This document shows, one piece after another, positions 53,551 to 62,511 of a DNA stretch of 64,000 nt. Under the pieces are notes generated by a model, which saw nothing but the letters and a program-made list of their open reading frames with translations, was not told where the DNA came from and did not search any database. The position numbers and the translations under genes were made by a program. How positions within the stretch are numbered: the stretch's first letter is position 1; the number at the start of each line of letters is the position of its first letter. Source of the DNA: Shewanella chilikensis (GTDB lineage Bacteria > Pseudomonadota > Gammaproteobacteria > Enterobacterales > Shewanellaceae); assembly GCF_002836945.1 (NCBI RefSeq), contig NZ_NIJM01000003.1:81043-145042 (forward strand), written 5' to 3'.

Positions 53551-54906
53551 TTATGATTCGGAGCCGCTTTCATTGCCGTTATCTACCGGAGCGGGTTTAC
53601 GTCTCATAGGGGCATCGCCCACATCCACCCCGGTAATAAAGCGCTTGTCTCTGCCGGACTTGGCCTTGCCCGGTTTAGCCGCTGTCTTGCTGCGTCCTTT
53701 GGGCTTGCTGGCCTTGGTATTCTTGGGTTTGCTGCTCTGGCGCTTGGGATCGGCCAGGCCACTGAATTTGGGTTCGAGCCCCTCCAGGGAACTGAACTCG
53801 AAGCGGCGACCGAGAAAGCTCTGCACCTTTTTGAAGTTGAACCAGTCCTTGGGGCCCACCAGAGACAGGGCATCGCCCTTGGCGCCGGCGCGGCCGGTAC
53901 GGCCGATACGGTGGACATATTCTTCGGCAAACTTGGGCATGTCGAAGTTGACCACCAAGGAGACATTCACCAGATCCAGACCGCGGGAGGCCACGTCGGT
54001 TGTCACCAGAATTTGCTGCTGGCCACGGCTGAACTGATCCATTATCTGGTTACGGGCGCTTTGGCGCAGTTCACCACTGAGCGCCACGGCGCTGTAGCCT
54101 TCTTGCTTGAGCTTTTCGGCCAGTCTGTCGGTATCCTGGCGGGTGGCGGTGAAGATGATCACCTGGCGCTGTTGCTCGCGCTTTAGCAGTTCAATCAGCA
54201 GCGCCTCTTTATGATCCAGATGGTCACAGAGGAAAATACGCTGATGTATGTCCTGATGCTCTGCATTGGCGGCGCCAATGGCCACATGCTGTGGGTCATT
54301 GAGCAAGGTGGCGGCGATATCATTGACCTCTTCATGTTCCAGAGTGGCCGAGAACATCAGGGTCTGCCGTCGTCTATGGTTGGCGGCGTCGTTGATTGCC
54401 TTGAGTTGCGGGGCAAAGCCCAGATCCAGCATGCGGTCGGCTTCGTCAAGAATAAGCAGTTCCAGCCCTTCCAGATACAGATGGCGTTGTGACAGGTGAT
54501 CGGCAATCCGCCCCGGGGTGGCGACGATAAAATGCGGATCCCGCGCCAGCGCCTTGGCCTGATCGTTGAAGTTTTCTCCGCCAAGCACACTGATGGCTCG
54601 ATATTGGGTATTGGCAACCAACAGACGCAGCTGGGCGTAGACCTGGTTGGCCAGCTCACGGGTCGGCAGGAGTATCAGTACCCTGGGATCACGCTTACTG
54701 AGCGCCTTGGTGGAGATCACCCTTTGCATTGCCGGCAACAAAAAGGCCAAGGTCTTTCCCGAGCCCGTCTTGGATGAGGCCATCAGGTCTTTCCCGGCCA
54801 GCGCCACGGGAATCGCTTCACGCTGAATTTCGGTAGGCTCATCGATACCCATATGCTTAAGGGTTTGCAGCAGACGCTGATCCAGCGAAAAATCGGAAAA
54901 ATGCAA
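53551..54906 (-). CDS. DEAD-box ATP-dependent RNA helicase
   Basis: 451 residues. Q motif region PTEIQREAIPVALAGKDL, Walker A SSKTGSGKT, PTRELA, TPGR, DEAD (DEADRMLDLGF), SAT, and C-terminal HRIGRTGRAGAKGDA. A 90-residue Lys/Ser/Arg-rich tail (GKAKSGRDKRF region) would bind RNA. TTG 54906 is chosen: GAGGAG lies seven bases upstream and the family start LHFSDFSL follows. Which of the RhlE/SrmB/DeaD subgroups it belongs to is not certain. Confidence 0.9.
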   Translation of the reverse strand: MHFSDFSLDQRLLQTLKHMGIDEPTEIQREAIPVALAGKDLMASSKTGSGKTLAFLLPAMQRVISTKALSKRDPRVLILLPTRELANQVYAQLRLLVANTQYRAISVLGGENFNDQAKALARDPHFIVATPGRIADHLSQRHLYLEGLELLILDEADRMLDLGFAPQLKAINDAANHRRRQTLMFSATLEHEEVNDIAATLLNDPQHVAIGAANAEHQDIHQRIFLCDHLDHKEALLIELLKREQQRQVIIFTATRQDTDRLAEKLKQEGYSAVALSGELRQSARNQIMDQFSRGQQQILVTTDVASRGLDLVNVSLVVNFDMPKFAEEYVHRIGRTGRAGAKGDALSLVGPKDWFNFKKVQSFLGRRFEFSSLEGLEPKFSGLADPKRQSSKPKNTKASKPKGRSKTAAKPGKAKSGRDKRFITGVDVGDAPMRRKPAPVDNGNESGSES

Positions 54907-55138
54907 AGGTGAACTCCTCAATAAAAACGACCGCACATTATAACGGCTTTTACGGCGCTGGGCATGCATTTAGTCAAAGGAGTGTCGAAACAGCAGCGAC
55001 TTTTGTTCAAAAAAGTCGCAAGTGGGTGGCGGGAGTCCTGCCGGATAAAATCTGGAGCAGTACTGGCTTCGGGTGTATGCTGCCTTGGCTGTCTAAGCTT
55101 AGGCTGCGTGACTGGTAGAAAAATATAAAGGAGAGAGG

Positions 55139-56086
55139 ATGACGCAGAGTCATAACCCTTGTATCGGTATCGCGCTGGGAAGCGGTGCCGCCAAAGGATG
55201 GGCCCACATAGGTGTACTCAAAGGCTTGGCAGCCATGGGAGTACAGCCAGATAAGGTGGCCGGTTCATCCATAGGCGCCCTGGTCGGTGCGGCCTATGCC
55301 AATGAGCGTCTCGAAGAGCTGGAAGACTGGGTACGCAGTTTTTCCAGCTGGGATGTGTTGGGGTTGATGGATATTAGTTGGGGCAAGGGCGGACTCATCA
55401 GTGGTGATAAGGTATTCAGTGCCATTCAAGATCGCATCGGTGATCTCCTGATTGAAGAACTTAAGTATCCTTTTACTGCTGTGTCAACCGACCTCTACTC
55501 AGGGCAGGAGATCTGGTTCCGTCAGGGGGATTTACGCCAAGCCGTCAGAGCTTCCTGTTCCATGCCGGGGATCATGTCGCCGGTGCGTCAGGGGCATCGC
55601 TGGCTGGTGGATGGCGCTGTGGTGAATCCCATTCCCGTGTCTGTGGCCAGAGCTATGGGTGCAAGTTTGGTGATAGGCGTCGATTTGCATGGTCACAGGC
55701 GTGAGCAACTGCAAGTATTGCCGGTGGCGCTCAATAGCGAAGAACCTTCATTGCAGAGCAAAGTGGCGGAACACTCCTCTGAGAGTGGTTTTATGGATCT
55801 GTTGGCCAAGGGCAAGGATTATATTTCCGGCCTGACCGACAAGTTCTCCCTCGGCAATAAGGCCGAACCCGGCATGTTGGCTGTGATGTCACAGTCGATG
55901 GATATTCTGGAGCAGCGCCACAAGCGCGCGCGTTTAATGGGAGATCCACCGGATATCTGTATCGTGCCAAAGGTGTCTGACATAGGCACTATGGAGTTTC
56001 ACCGTGCCAGTGAAGCCATTGCCGCCGGGGAGAAGGCGGTGCAGCAGGCCTCGCATCTGATTGATGCGGCGTTGGGGCGTCTCTGA
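55139..56086 (+). CDS. rssA: Patatin-like phospholipase RssA
   Basis: 315 residues. Oxyanion region GIALGSGAAKGWAHIGVL, nucleophile Ser44 in GSSIG, and catalytic Asp158 in DGAVVNP; no signal peptide. The C-terminal part IVPKVSDIGTMEFHRASEAI is family-specific. It hydrolyses acyl ester bonds in phospholipids in vitro; in the cell its role is uncertain. AAAGGAGAGAGG before ATG is a very strong ribosome site. Confidence 0.9.
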   Translation: MTQSHNPCIGIALGSGAAKGWAHIGVLKGLAAMGVQPDKVAGSSIGALVGAAYANERLEELEDWVRSFSSWDVLGLMDISWGKGGLISGDKVFSAIQDRIGDLLIEELKYPFTAVSTDLYSGQEIWFRQGDLRQAVRASCSMPGIMSPVRQGHRWLVDGAVVNPIPVSVARAMGASLVIGVDLHGHRREQLQVLPVALNSEEPSLQSKVAEHSSESGFMDLLAKGKDYISGLTDKFSLGNKAEPGMLAVMSQSMDILEQRHKRARLMGDPPDICIVPKVSDIGTMEFHRASEAIAAGEKAVQQASHLIDAALGRL

Positions 56087-56114
56087 AGCAGGCGCTTTTT
56101 GTTAATGCTTGGTA

Positions 56115-56150
56115 TGGGCACATTTTCTGCGGTGTGGGCACACTTTCTGC
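56115..56150 (+). repeat. Two 16-bp direct repeats between rssA and the next gene
   Basis: TGGGCACATTTTCTGC (56115-56130) and TGGGCACACTTTCTGC (56135-56150), one mismatch, period 20 bp, so they face the same side of the helix. No known factor assigned. Confidence 0.6.
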
Positions 56151-56262
56151 ATAGTCAGCACATCATCAGCATCAAGGCGCTTCAAGGGCGTTTTTTTGAC
56201 ATTTTCCAAGCAATCTTGTCTTAAAAACAACCAGTTGGACGCCAATATGACGGAAAACTGAC

Positions 56263-57006
56263 ATGCAGCCTATCCATTCCTCTGTGGATCCCAGATTGTC
56301 CGGGGTCGATGCCTATGGCGTCAACAATCGTTTGACCAGCGGCAGCGGCCTCTCGGTTGTCGACACTGAAACTGTCAGTGACAACAAAAGCCAGGGCTCA
56401 GCCTCGGCAAACATAAGGCAGGACAGCATATCCCTCTCCAACGATGGCAAAAGAGCCGCGCGGCTGCAGGAGTTGGCCAAGGAGTTTTTTGGCTCAGGCC
56501 AGTTCAGCAGTGCCGATTTACCCAAGCTGTTGGCGCGCCTCGGCGACGAAGGGCTGTTGTCTGAGAGTCAGATGGCCAAATTACAGGGCAGTGGCCTGAT
56601 GGGAGTCGATACCAAGGATAACGTCAGTCTAAAGGAATTTATTCAAGGCCAGATTGGTCTGCTCAGACAACAGGCCAGCCAAAGCCCTTTGCTCAACGCA
56701 CTTGAGGGAGCTGATAGCTTGATGGGTAATATGGGGATGATGTATACCCCATCGAGCTCTTTGGCGGCCAATAAGGTGGCGGCTCAGTTGGATGCCGTGC
56801 TCAAGGGCGAAAACCAAACCGCCAAGAGCGACAATGGCAACAGCAGCAAGCCAGCGGTCAAGGCCGATTCCGCACAGCAAGAGCCTCAACTCTTGTCCCG
56901 GCTCAGTGGTGTCAGCGCGTTGATGCGCACCGCCGCAGCTATGGGCAGCCAGCAGCAGGGCAGTGGGCAAATCAACAGTTATCTGGCCTTGGTAAAGAGA
57001 TACTGA
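56263..57006 (+). CDS. Unknown protein with a FlgM-like start pattern
   Basis: 247 residues, soluble, no signal peptide. A Ser/Gly-rich N-terminus leads into DSISLSNDGKRAARLQELAK, a pattern like the DKVxLSxxAxxL start of FlgM-type and FlxA-type small proteins. Two helical segments follow (about 75-150) and a Gln/Ser/Lys-rich linker around 190-215. GGAAAAC lies before ATG; the ribosome site is weak. No family recognised. Confidence 0.6.
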   Translation: MQPIHSSVDPRLSGVDAYGVNNRLTSGSGLSVVDTETVSDNKSQGSASANIRQDSISLSNDGKRAARLQELAKEFFGSGQFSSADLPKLLARLGDEGLLSESQMAKLQGSGLMGVDTKDNVSLKEFIQGQIGLLRQQASQSPLLNALEGADSLMGNMGMMYTPSSSLAANKVAAQLDAVLKGENQTAKSDNGNSSKPAVKADSAQQEPQLLSRLSGVSALMRTAAAMGSQQQGSGQINSYLALVKRY

Positions 57007-57088
57007 CTAGCGGCCGTTTGGAGCTCGGTCAAGGGAAAAATCTCTACAAGTTGTGCTCGTCGGCACTAATCCCATAGTGTTGTTCATC

Positions 57089-57126
57089 CTCTTCAATACC
57101 ATGATCCAGATCATGGTATTGAAGAG
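57089..57126 (+). promoter_or_regulatory. 38-bp perfect palindrome with FNR-like core upstream of nrdD
   Basis: Arms 57089-57105 and 57110-57126 are perfectly complementary (17 bp) around CCAG. The centre reads ATGATCCAGATCAT (57101-57114), two mismatches to TTGAT-N4-ATCAA. It may be an FNR/EtrA operator and could also form an RNA hairpin. No T-run follows. Confidence 0.5.
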
Positions 57127-57141
57127 CGATTTGTCGCTTAA

Positions 57142-57157
57142 TCTCCACATATAGTGC
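57142..57157 (+). promoter_or_regulatory. NrdR box 1 upstream of nrdD
   Basis: TCTCCACATATAGTGC matches ACACTATATATAGTGT at 11 of 16 positions, lying exactly 31 bp upstream of box 2, the spacing NrdR tetramers need. Confidence 0.65.
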
Positions 57158-57172
57158 TTGGTTAATAAAACA

Positions 57173-57188
57173 CCACTATATATGGTGT
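57173..57188 (+). promoter_or_regulatory. NrdR box 2 upstream of nrdD
   Basis: CCACTATATATGGTGT matches the NrdR consensus at 14 of 16 positions. It lies about 27 bp before the preferred nrdD start. Confidence 0.8.
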
Positions 57189-57215
57189 TAAATAAACAAC
57201 ATGGAGATTAAAGAA

Positions 57216-59333
57216 ATGCCGGTAGTGATTAAGCGGGACGGGTGCCGTACTCAGTTCGACGAAACAAGGATAAGGGATGCGGTGCTGGCAGCCTCTAGCC
57301 ACTGCGGTATAGAAGATGCAGACTATGCGGCCACAGTTGCAGCGTTGGTCACCCAGGCGGTAACCGACAAGGCCGAGGTCAATATCCAGGAGTTGCAGGA
57401 CAGGGTCGAAAACCTGTTGATGGAAGGGCCGTACAAGCAAGTGGCCCGTAGCTACATCGAATATCGTCATGACAGAGATATCTGCCGTGAATCCAGCAGC
57501 CGACTGAATCTGGAGATCCGCGGCCTGGTCGAGCAGAGCAACGCGACCCTGCTCAACGAAAATGCCAATAAAGACTCCAAGGTGATCCCCACCCAGAGAG
57601 ATCTCCTGGCCGGTATTGTCGCCAAACATTATGCCAAACATCATATCCTGCCCAAGGATGTGGTTGCCGCCCATGAGGCCGGTGAGATCCATTATCACGA
57701 TCTCGACTATTCGCCTTTCTTCCCTATGTTCAACTGTATGCTGATCGATCTCGGTGGCATGTTGACCCAAGGGTTCAAGATGGGCAATGCCGAGATTGAA
57801 ACGCCAAAATCCATCTCTACTGCCACTGCAGTTACCGCGCAGATCATCGCCCAGGTCGCCAGCCATATTTATGGCGGCACTACAATCAACCGCATAGATG
57901 AAGTGTTGGCCCCCTTTGTGGCCAAGAGCTACGACAAGCATTATCAAACGGCGCTCAAGTGGGGGATTACCGATGCCAAGGCGTTTGCCACAGAGCAAAC
58001 CAAGAAAGAGTGTCACGACGCCTTCCAGTCGCTGGAATATGAGGTCAATACCCTGCATACCGCTAATGGTCAGACGCCTTTTGTTACCTTCGGTTTCGGT
58101 TTGGGTACCAGCTGGGAGTCACGGCTGATCCAAGAGTCTATTTTGCGGATCCGTATGGAAGGCCTTGGCAAGAACCGCAAGACAGCGGTTTTCCCCAAGT
58201 TAGTATTTGCCATTCGTGATGGTATCAACCACAAGGCCGGTGACTGCAACTACGATATCAAGCAGTTGGCGCTCGAGTGTGCCAGCATTCGCATGTATCC
58301 GGACATTCTCAACTATGAGCAGGTGGTCAAGGTTACTGGCTCATTCAAGACTCCTATGGGTTGTCGCAGTTTCCTTGGCACCTATGAGGAAAACGGTGAA
58401 CTGCTGCATGAAGGTCGCAACAACTTAGGTGTAGTCAGCCTGAACTTGCCGAGGGTGGCGCTGGAGGCCAAGGGCGATGAAGCCGAGTTTTATCGCATTT
58501 TGGATCAAAGGCTGGAGATGGCCCGCAAGGCATTGGATACCCGCATCGAACGTCTGGCCAACGTCAAGGCCAGAGTGGCGCCCATTCTCTATATGGAAGG
58601 GGCTTGCGGCGTGCGTCTGCGCGGTGATGACAACATTGCCGAAATCTTCAAAAACGGTCGTGCTTCCATTTCTCTGGGCTACATTGGTCTGCATGAGACA
58701 ATCAATGCGCTTTATGGCACAGACACCCATGTGTTTGACGATGAAGCATTGAGGCAGAAAGCGGTTGCCATAGTGGCTCACCTCAAGGCGGCCACAGTGC
58801 GTTGGAAAGAGGAAACCGGTTATGGTTTCAGCCTCTACAGCACACCGAGCGAGAGCCTGTGCAGCCGTTTTGCCAAGCTGGATGCCAAGCGTTTTGGCCT
58901 GGTTGATGGGGTCACCGACAAGGGCTATTACACCAATAGTTTCCACCTGGATGTAGAGAAGAAGGTGAATCCTTACGACAAACTCGACTTCGAACAGCCG
59001 TATCCTGAGCTCGCCAATGGGGGGTTCATCTGCTACGGCGAGTACCCGAATATGCAGCACAACCTGGAAGCGCTTGAGAATGTCTGGGACTACAGCTACA
59101 GCCGGGTGCCTTACTATGGAACCAACACACCGATAGATGAGTGTTACGACTGTGGTTTTACCGGTGAGTTTATCTGTACCAGCAAGGGCTTTACCTGCCC
59201 CAAATGTGGCAACCATGAGCCCAGCCGGGTGTCTGTGACCCGTAGGGTTTGCGGTTATCTCGGCAGCCCGGATGCCAGACCCTTCAACCACGGTAAGCAG
59301 GAAGAGGTCAAGCGTCGGGTTAAGCATCTCTAA
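57216..59333 (+). CDS. nrdD: Anaerobic (class III) ribonucleoside-triphosphate reductase
   Basis: 705 residues, glycyl-radical enzyme making dNTPs without oxygen. N-terminal ATP-cone (VIKRDGCRTQFDETRIRDAV), central barrel with YSPFFPMFNCMLIDLGGML and LHTANGQTPFVTFGFGLGT, a C-terminal zinc site (CYDCGFTGEFICTSKGFTCPKC: four Cys) and the radical Gly680 in RRVCGYLGSPDA. ATG 57216 has GGAG nine bases upstream; ATG 57201 is in frame but has no ribosome site. NrdR boxes and an FNR-like dyad are upstream. nrdG follows. Confidence 0.96.
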   Translation: MPVVIKRDGCRTQFDETRIRDAVLAASSHCGIEDADYAATVAALVTQAVTDKAEVNIQELQDRVENLLMEGPYKQVARSYIEYRHDRDICRESSSRLNLEIRGLVEQSNATLLNENANKDSKVIPTQRDLLAGIVAKHYAKHHILPKDVVAAHEAGEIHYHDLDYSPFFPMFNCMLIDLGGMLTQGFKMGNAEIETPKSISTATAVTAQIIAQVASHIYGGTTINRIDEVLAPFVAKSYDKHYQTALKWGITDAKAFATEQTKKECHDAFQSLEYEVNTLHTANGQTPFVTFGFGLGTSWESRLIQESILRIRMEGLGKNRKTAVFPKLVFAIRDGINHKAGDCNYDIKQLALECASIRMYPDILNYEQVVKVTGSFKTPMGCRSFLGTYEENGELLHEGRNNLGVVSLNLPRVALEAKGDEAEFYRILDQRLEMARKALDTRIERLANVKARVAPILYMEGACGVRLRGDDNIAEIFKNGRASISLGYIGLHETINALYGTDTHVFDDEALRQKAVAIVAHLKAATVRWKEETGYGFSLYSTPSESLCSRFAKLDAKRFGLVDGVTDKGYYTNSFHLDVEKKVNPYDKLDFEQPYPELANGGFICYGEYPNMQHNLEALENVWDYSYSRVPYYGTNTPIDECYDCGFTGEFICTSKGFTCPKCGNHEPSRVSVTRRVCGYLGSPDARPFNHGKQEEVKRRVKHL

Positions 59334-59388
59334 CGTAAAACAGTACTCTGTGTACTTACGCTTGGATTTTTGCCTCTTTCCCTAAATA

Positions 59389-59410
59389 AAGGCGCCCCGA
59401 GGGGCGCCTT
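59389..59410 (+). promoter_or_regulatory. Hairpin immediately upstream of nrdG
   Basis: AAGGCGCCCC (59389-59398) and GGGGCGCCTT (59401-59410) form 10 perfect pairs with a 2-base turn. There is no T-run. It ends two bases before the weak GGA ribosome site of nrdG, so it could lower nrdG translation or set an mRNA end after nrdD. Confidence 0.6.
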
Positions 59411-59422
59411 GTGGATATAGCT

Positions 59423-59896
59423 ATGAACTATCATCAGTATTACCCCGTGGATGTGGTCAATGGACCGGGCACCCGGGTAACCTTGTTTGTTTCCGGTTGT
59501 GAACATCAGTGCCGGGGCTGTTATAACCAGTCAACCTGGGATCCCCGCTCCGGGCATTCTTTCGACCAGGCGATGTCTGACAGGATTATTGCCGATCTCA
59601 ATGATAGCCGGATCCCGAGAAGGGGCCTGTCACTCTCCGGCGGTGACCCACTATTTCCAGGCAATCTTGACGCCATCAAGGCCTTGCTGCTGCGGGTGCG
59701 GGACGAATGCCCGGGAAAGGATGTCTGGCTCTGGACTGGTTATCGTCTCGATGAGCTCAGTCCGGCGCAGCGGGAATTGCTCGGGCTTGTTCATGTGTTG
59801 GTGGATGGCAAATTCATGCAGGAGCAAGCGGACCCCTCATTGAAGTTTCGTGGTTCGGCCAATCAGGTGATACACCTGCTCAAAGACCCTCAATAA
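59423..59896 (+). CDS. nrdG: Anaerobic ribonucleotide reductase activase
   Basis: 157-residue radical-SAM enzyme. The cluster motif is CEHQCRGC (CxxxCxxC) with NYHQYYPVDVVNGPGTRVTL before it and LSLSGGDPLFPGN after it (SAM GGDP). It generates the glycyl radical on NrdD. ATG 59423 fits the family start; GGA lies seven bases before. It follows nrdD by 89 bp with a hairpin in between. Confidence 0.95.
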   Translation: MNYHQYYPVDVVNGPGTRVTLFVSGCEHQCRGCYNQSTWDPRSGHSFDQAMSDRIIADLNDSRIPRRGLSLSGGDPLFPGNLDAIKALLLRVRDECPGKDVWLWTGYRLDELSPAQRELLGLVHVLVDGKFMQEQADPSLKFRGSANQVIHLLKDPQ

Positions 59897-60046
59897 GTAC
59901 AAAAGTGAAAACTGGTTAACACAATTGCTTTTCCCTGCTAAAAAACCCCGTCACCTGAGCTTGAGTTGCTGTTATACTTCTGTCCGGCACATTTACGGCA
60001 ACCAGGCCGTCCATTCTCAGGTGCCGGGATTTTGTAAGGTAACAGA

Positions 60047-60403
60047 ATGAATTTGAAGCAGGAGCTGCAACAGCTCAACGATAAGCTGGATCAGTATCGC
60101 CGTAAATTGGCTGCCGCAGAGCAACGTGGCGATGGTCCTATCATTGCCCAGTTTCAGCGGGAAATCGCCGCCGTCAACAAGCGGATTGCAGCCATCAAGG
60201 GGCAGCAGAGTCGGCAGCTTGGCAAACAGGGGCAGTCTATTCGCGATCTGCCTTTTAGCCGCGAACTCACCAAAGCCGAACAGGCCGACATGGGCAAACT
60301 CAAGAAGTCTGTCCGGGGGTTGGTCGTTGTGCATCCTATGACAGCGCTGGGCAGAGAAATGGGTATTACTGCCGTTACCGGGTTTGCACCCAAGGCATTT
60401 TAA
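60047..60403 (+). CDS. yibL: YibL-family ribosome-associated protein
   Basis: 118 residues. Helical N-terminus with Gln/Glu/Lys, then the very conserved ELTKAEQADMGKLKKSVRGL and VVVHPMTALGREMGITAVTG, nearly as in E. coli YibL. It binds ribosomal particles; molecular role unknown. GTAAGGTAACAG gives a good ribosome site. Confidence 0.93.
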   Translation: MNLKQELQQLNDKLDQYRRKLAAAEQRGDGPIIAQFQREIAAVNKRIAAIKGQQSRQLGKQGQSIRDLPFSRELTKAEQADMGKLKKSVRGLVVVHPMTALGREMGITAVTGFAPKAF

Positions 60404-60571
60404 CTGCCGCCGTGACAGCAGATAATAACCAATGAATTCACTTGGGTATTCCGGTCGGTGGTAAAAACGCATAAAATGACCGGCCTGAGTACTGAGCGCG
60501 CTTCACTATTATCTTGATTTTGAAGGATGTTAACCGTCTCAGGGAATGAGAGCAGTCGTTAAGGTTAATTC

Positions 60572-61189
60572 ATGTCTATTAAATTTATCGCCACCGCCAA
60601 ATTGCCAACCCCTTGGGGGGTGTTTGCCATGCATGGTTTCGAGGATACTGAAACCGGTAAAGAGCATGTGGCGCTGACTTTTGGTGAGCTCCAAGCCGAT
60701 AAACCCATGCTGGGACGGATCCATTCGGAATGTCTCACCGGAGATGCCCTGTTCAGCCTGCGCTGCGACTGTGGCTTTCAACTGCAGACCGCGATGCAAA
60801 ATGTCGCCGAAGCCGGTCAGGGCTTTATTCTCTACCTGCGTCAGGAAGGTCGTGGCATAGGGCTGTTGAACAAAATTCGAGCCTACGAGCTGCAGGACGA
60901 TGGCGCCAATACAGTGGAAGCCAATGAGCGCCTGGGCTTTCCGGCTGATATGCGCAAGTACGATATGATTGCGCCCATGCTGGAAAAAATTGGCGTTCAT
61001 AAGGTGAGGTTGATGACCAATAATCCGCGCAAGGTGCAGGCGATGAAAGATGTCGGCATGGAAGTTGTCGAGCGGGTGCCGCTGCAGGTTGGCAAAAACC
61101 GCTATAACGAAGCCTACCTCAAGACCAAGTCTACTGAGCTTGGCCATATGATGTCTGAGTATCATTTCACCGAAGGTCATCAGGACTGA
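60572..61189 (+). CDS. ribA: GTP cyclohydrolase II
   Basis: 205 residues, single-domain RibA, first step of riboflavin synthesis: GTP to diaminohydroxyribosylaminopyrimidine phosphate. The zinc Cys are in [18 protein letters not shown], and the catalytic/GTP-binding [20 protein letters not shown] and [11 protein letters not shown] blocks follow. AAGG precedes ATG. No FMN riboswitch-like structure is apparent upstream (60404-60571). The next gene starts 11 bp after its stop. Confidence 0.96.
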   Translation: MSIKFIATAKLPTPWGVFAMHGFEDTETGKEHVALTFGELQADKPMLGRIHSECLTGDALFSLRCDCGFQLQTAMQNVAEAGQGFILYLRQEGRGIGLLNKIRAYELQDDGANTVEANERLGFPADMRKYDMIAPMLEKIGVHKVRLMTNNPRKVQAMKDVGMEVVERVPLQVGKNRYNEAYLKTKSTELGHMMSEYHFTEGHQD

Positions 61190-61199
61190 GTCGGCAAAG

Positions 61200-62048
61200 A
61201 TGAAGTCACCGGGGAAAGCATCGACCCAAGTTGGTTTATTGAGTGTGTCTTCCCTGGGGCTTTTGCTACTTGCCGCGCCAATCTTTGCCCAAGAGTCTCC
61301 CAGCCACGCTCGGCCGCCGGACAACTCCCACTATGCCTTTGGCAGTTATCTGGGCAGCGGGGTCTATCGCGCGTCCGAACAGGATGCTACCGTCATCAGC
61401 TTACCGCTGGACTTTACGCTGGAGCAGAGTGAGGACACGGAGTTCTTGCTGCGCCTGCCTATCTCTGTAGGCTTTTTCAACTATAGCCTTGAAGATGCCG
61501 GTGAGTTTGAATTGCCTTCCAGTGTTGGTACCTTGACCGTGACCCCAGGCTTTGAAAAGCGTTGGCGTCTGGATGAAAACTGGCGCATGGAGGCCTATGG
61601 CGATCTCGGTTTTGGCAGTAATTTCGACCAAGGTGGTAATGTCGCCATCATGGCGGCCGGCATCAGTGGCTTGCGCTCTTTTGAGTTGTGGCGGGCAGAT
61701 TCTTTGTGGGTGACTCGACTGAAATTTGCCGCCTACAGTGAACGGGCGTTCAGCATCAGTCAGAGCTTTTCCGTATTGCAAACCGGAGTGGATATCGGCT
61801 TGCCTTATCACTGGTCCTGGCAGGGGCTACAGATGCAGCCCAGGGTGTTTGCTTTGGGTTATTGGTATTTTGACCAGTTACAGTTTGCCGGCGATCTCAA
61901 CCAGGATACCTTGGTGTCCGGCAGTATTGAGTTGGGTGCCACCCTGGCCCTTGCCAAGCCAGTGCTTGGCATAGACAGATTGGGGATCAGTTACCGAAGT
62001 GGTGACGGGCTGGAGATCTGGCGCCTGCTGTTCAGCATGCCTATCTGA
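61200..62048 (+). CDS. Predicted outer-membrane beta-barrel protein, unknown
   Basis: 282 residues. Signal peptide MKSPGKASTQVGLLSVSSLG with core LLLLAAPIFA and cleavage near AQ. Mature part has alternating strands (FLLRLPISVGFFNYSL; RLDENWRMEAYGDLGFGSNF; GISYRSGDGLEIWRLLF) and a near-terminal aromatic, as in barrel proteins. No family recognised. It starts 11 bp after ribA, so cotranscription is possible, and its 3' end overlaps the convergent FlxA-like gene by 8 bp. Confidence 0.7.
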   Translation: MKSPGKASTQVGLLSVSSLGLLLLAAPIFAQESPSHARPPDNSHYAFGSYLGSGVYRASEQDATVISLPLDFTLEQSEDTEFLLRLPISVGFFNYSLEDAGEFELPSSVGTLTVTPGFEKRWRLDENWRMEAYGDLGFGSNFDQGGNVAIMAAGISGLRSFELWRADSLWVTRLKFAAYSERAFSISQSFSVLQTGVDIGLPYHWSWQGLQMQPRVFALGYWYFDQLQFAGDLNQDTLVSGSIELGATLALAKPVLGIDRLGISYRSGDGLEIWRLLFSMPI

Positions 62049-62511
62049 GGGCTGAGCCCTCAGTGGCGGTGTTCTTGTCCTGGTGAGTTTTCTCTTTGAT
62101 TAAGGCGACCAATTGGCCACTGACGGCGGCTATCTGATCTTGCAGCAGTTTACGCTTTATCTCGGCGGCTTCAGAGTCATCGCCATTTAGCTGCTGCAAC
62201 TCCTGTTGCAACTCCTTGAGTTTGTTCTGCAGTTCCTTAATCTTCTTGTCAATTTCAGACATACCCGAGGTATCTTCCTCGGCGGCTTCCTGCGCTTCTG
62301 AGGTTTGCGCCGAATTATTTCGGTGCAATTGACCACCCACATCATCCGCCAGTGCCTTGCGGCCGGCAGAAGAGATATTCACTTTATCCTGGCTGTCCGA
62401 ACTTGTGGCAGTGCTTTCCTTGGCTGTGCCCTTGGCGACCACAGTGACTTCACTCAGGCTGCGGGAACCGGTTCCCTGAGTGGCGATTTGACCTAAGCCT
62501 GCAATGTTCAT
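62041..62511 (-). CDS. FlxA-like coiled-coil protein
   Basis: 156 residues. Disordered Ser/Thr/Gly-rich front with DKVNISSAGRKALADD, then a heptad coil rich in Leu, Lys, Gln and Glu (KKIKELQNKLKELQQELQQL), the FlxA (PF14282) pattern. FlxA-like genes are often near flagellar regulation, but no flagellar gene is here. GGGAG seven bases before ATG 62511. Overlaps the outer-membrane protein gene tail to tail. Confidence 0.75.
   Translation of the reverse strand: MNIAGLGQIATQGTGSRSLSEVTVVAKGTAKESTATSSDSQDKVNISSAGRKALADDVGGQLHRNNSAQTSEAQEAAEEDTSGMSEIDKKIKELQNKLKELQQELQQLNGDDSEAAEIKRKLLQDQIAAVSGQLVALIKEKTHQDKNTATEGSALR

Noticed and set aside
60404..60571. Possible FMN riboswitch before ribA
   Set aside because: The conserved RFN-element segments (AGGGGC, CAGTC boxes) are not present in order and the leader is short.
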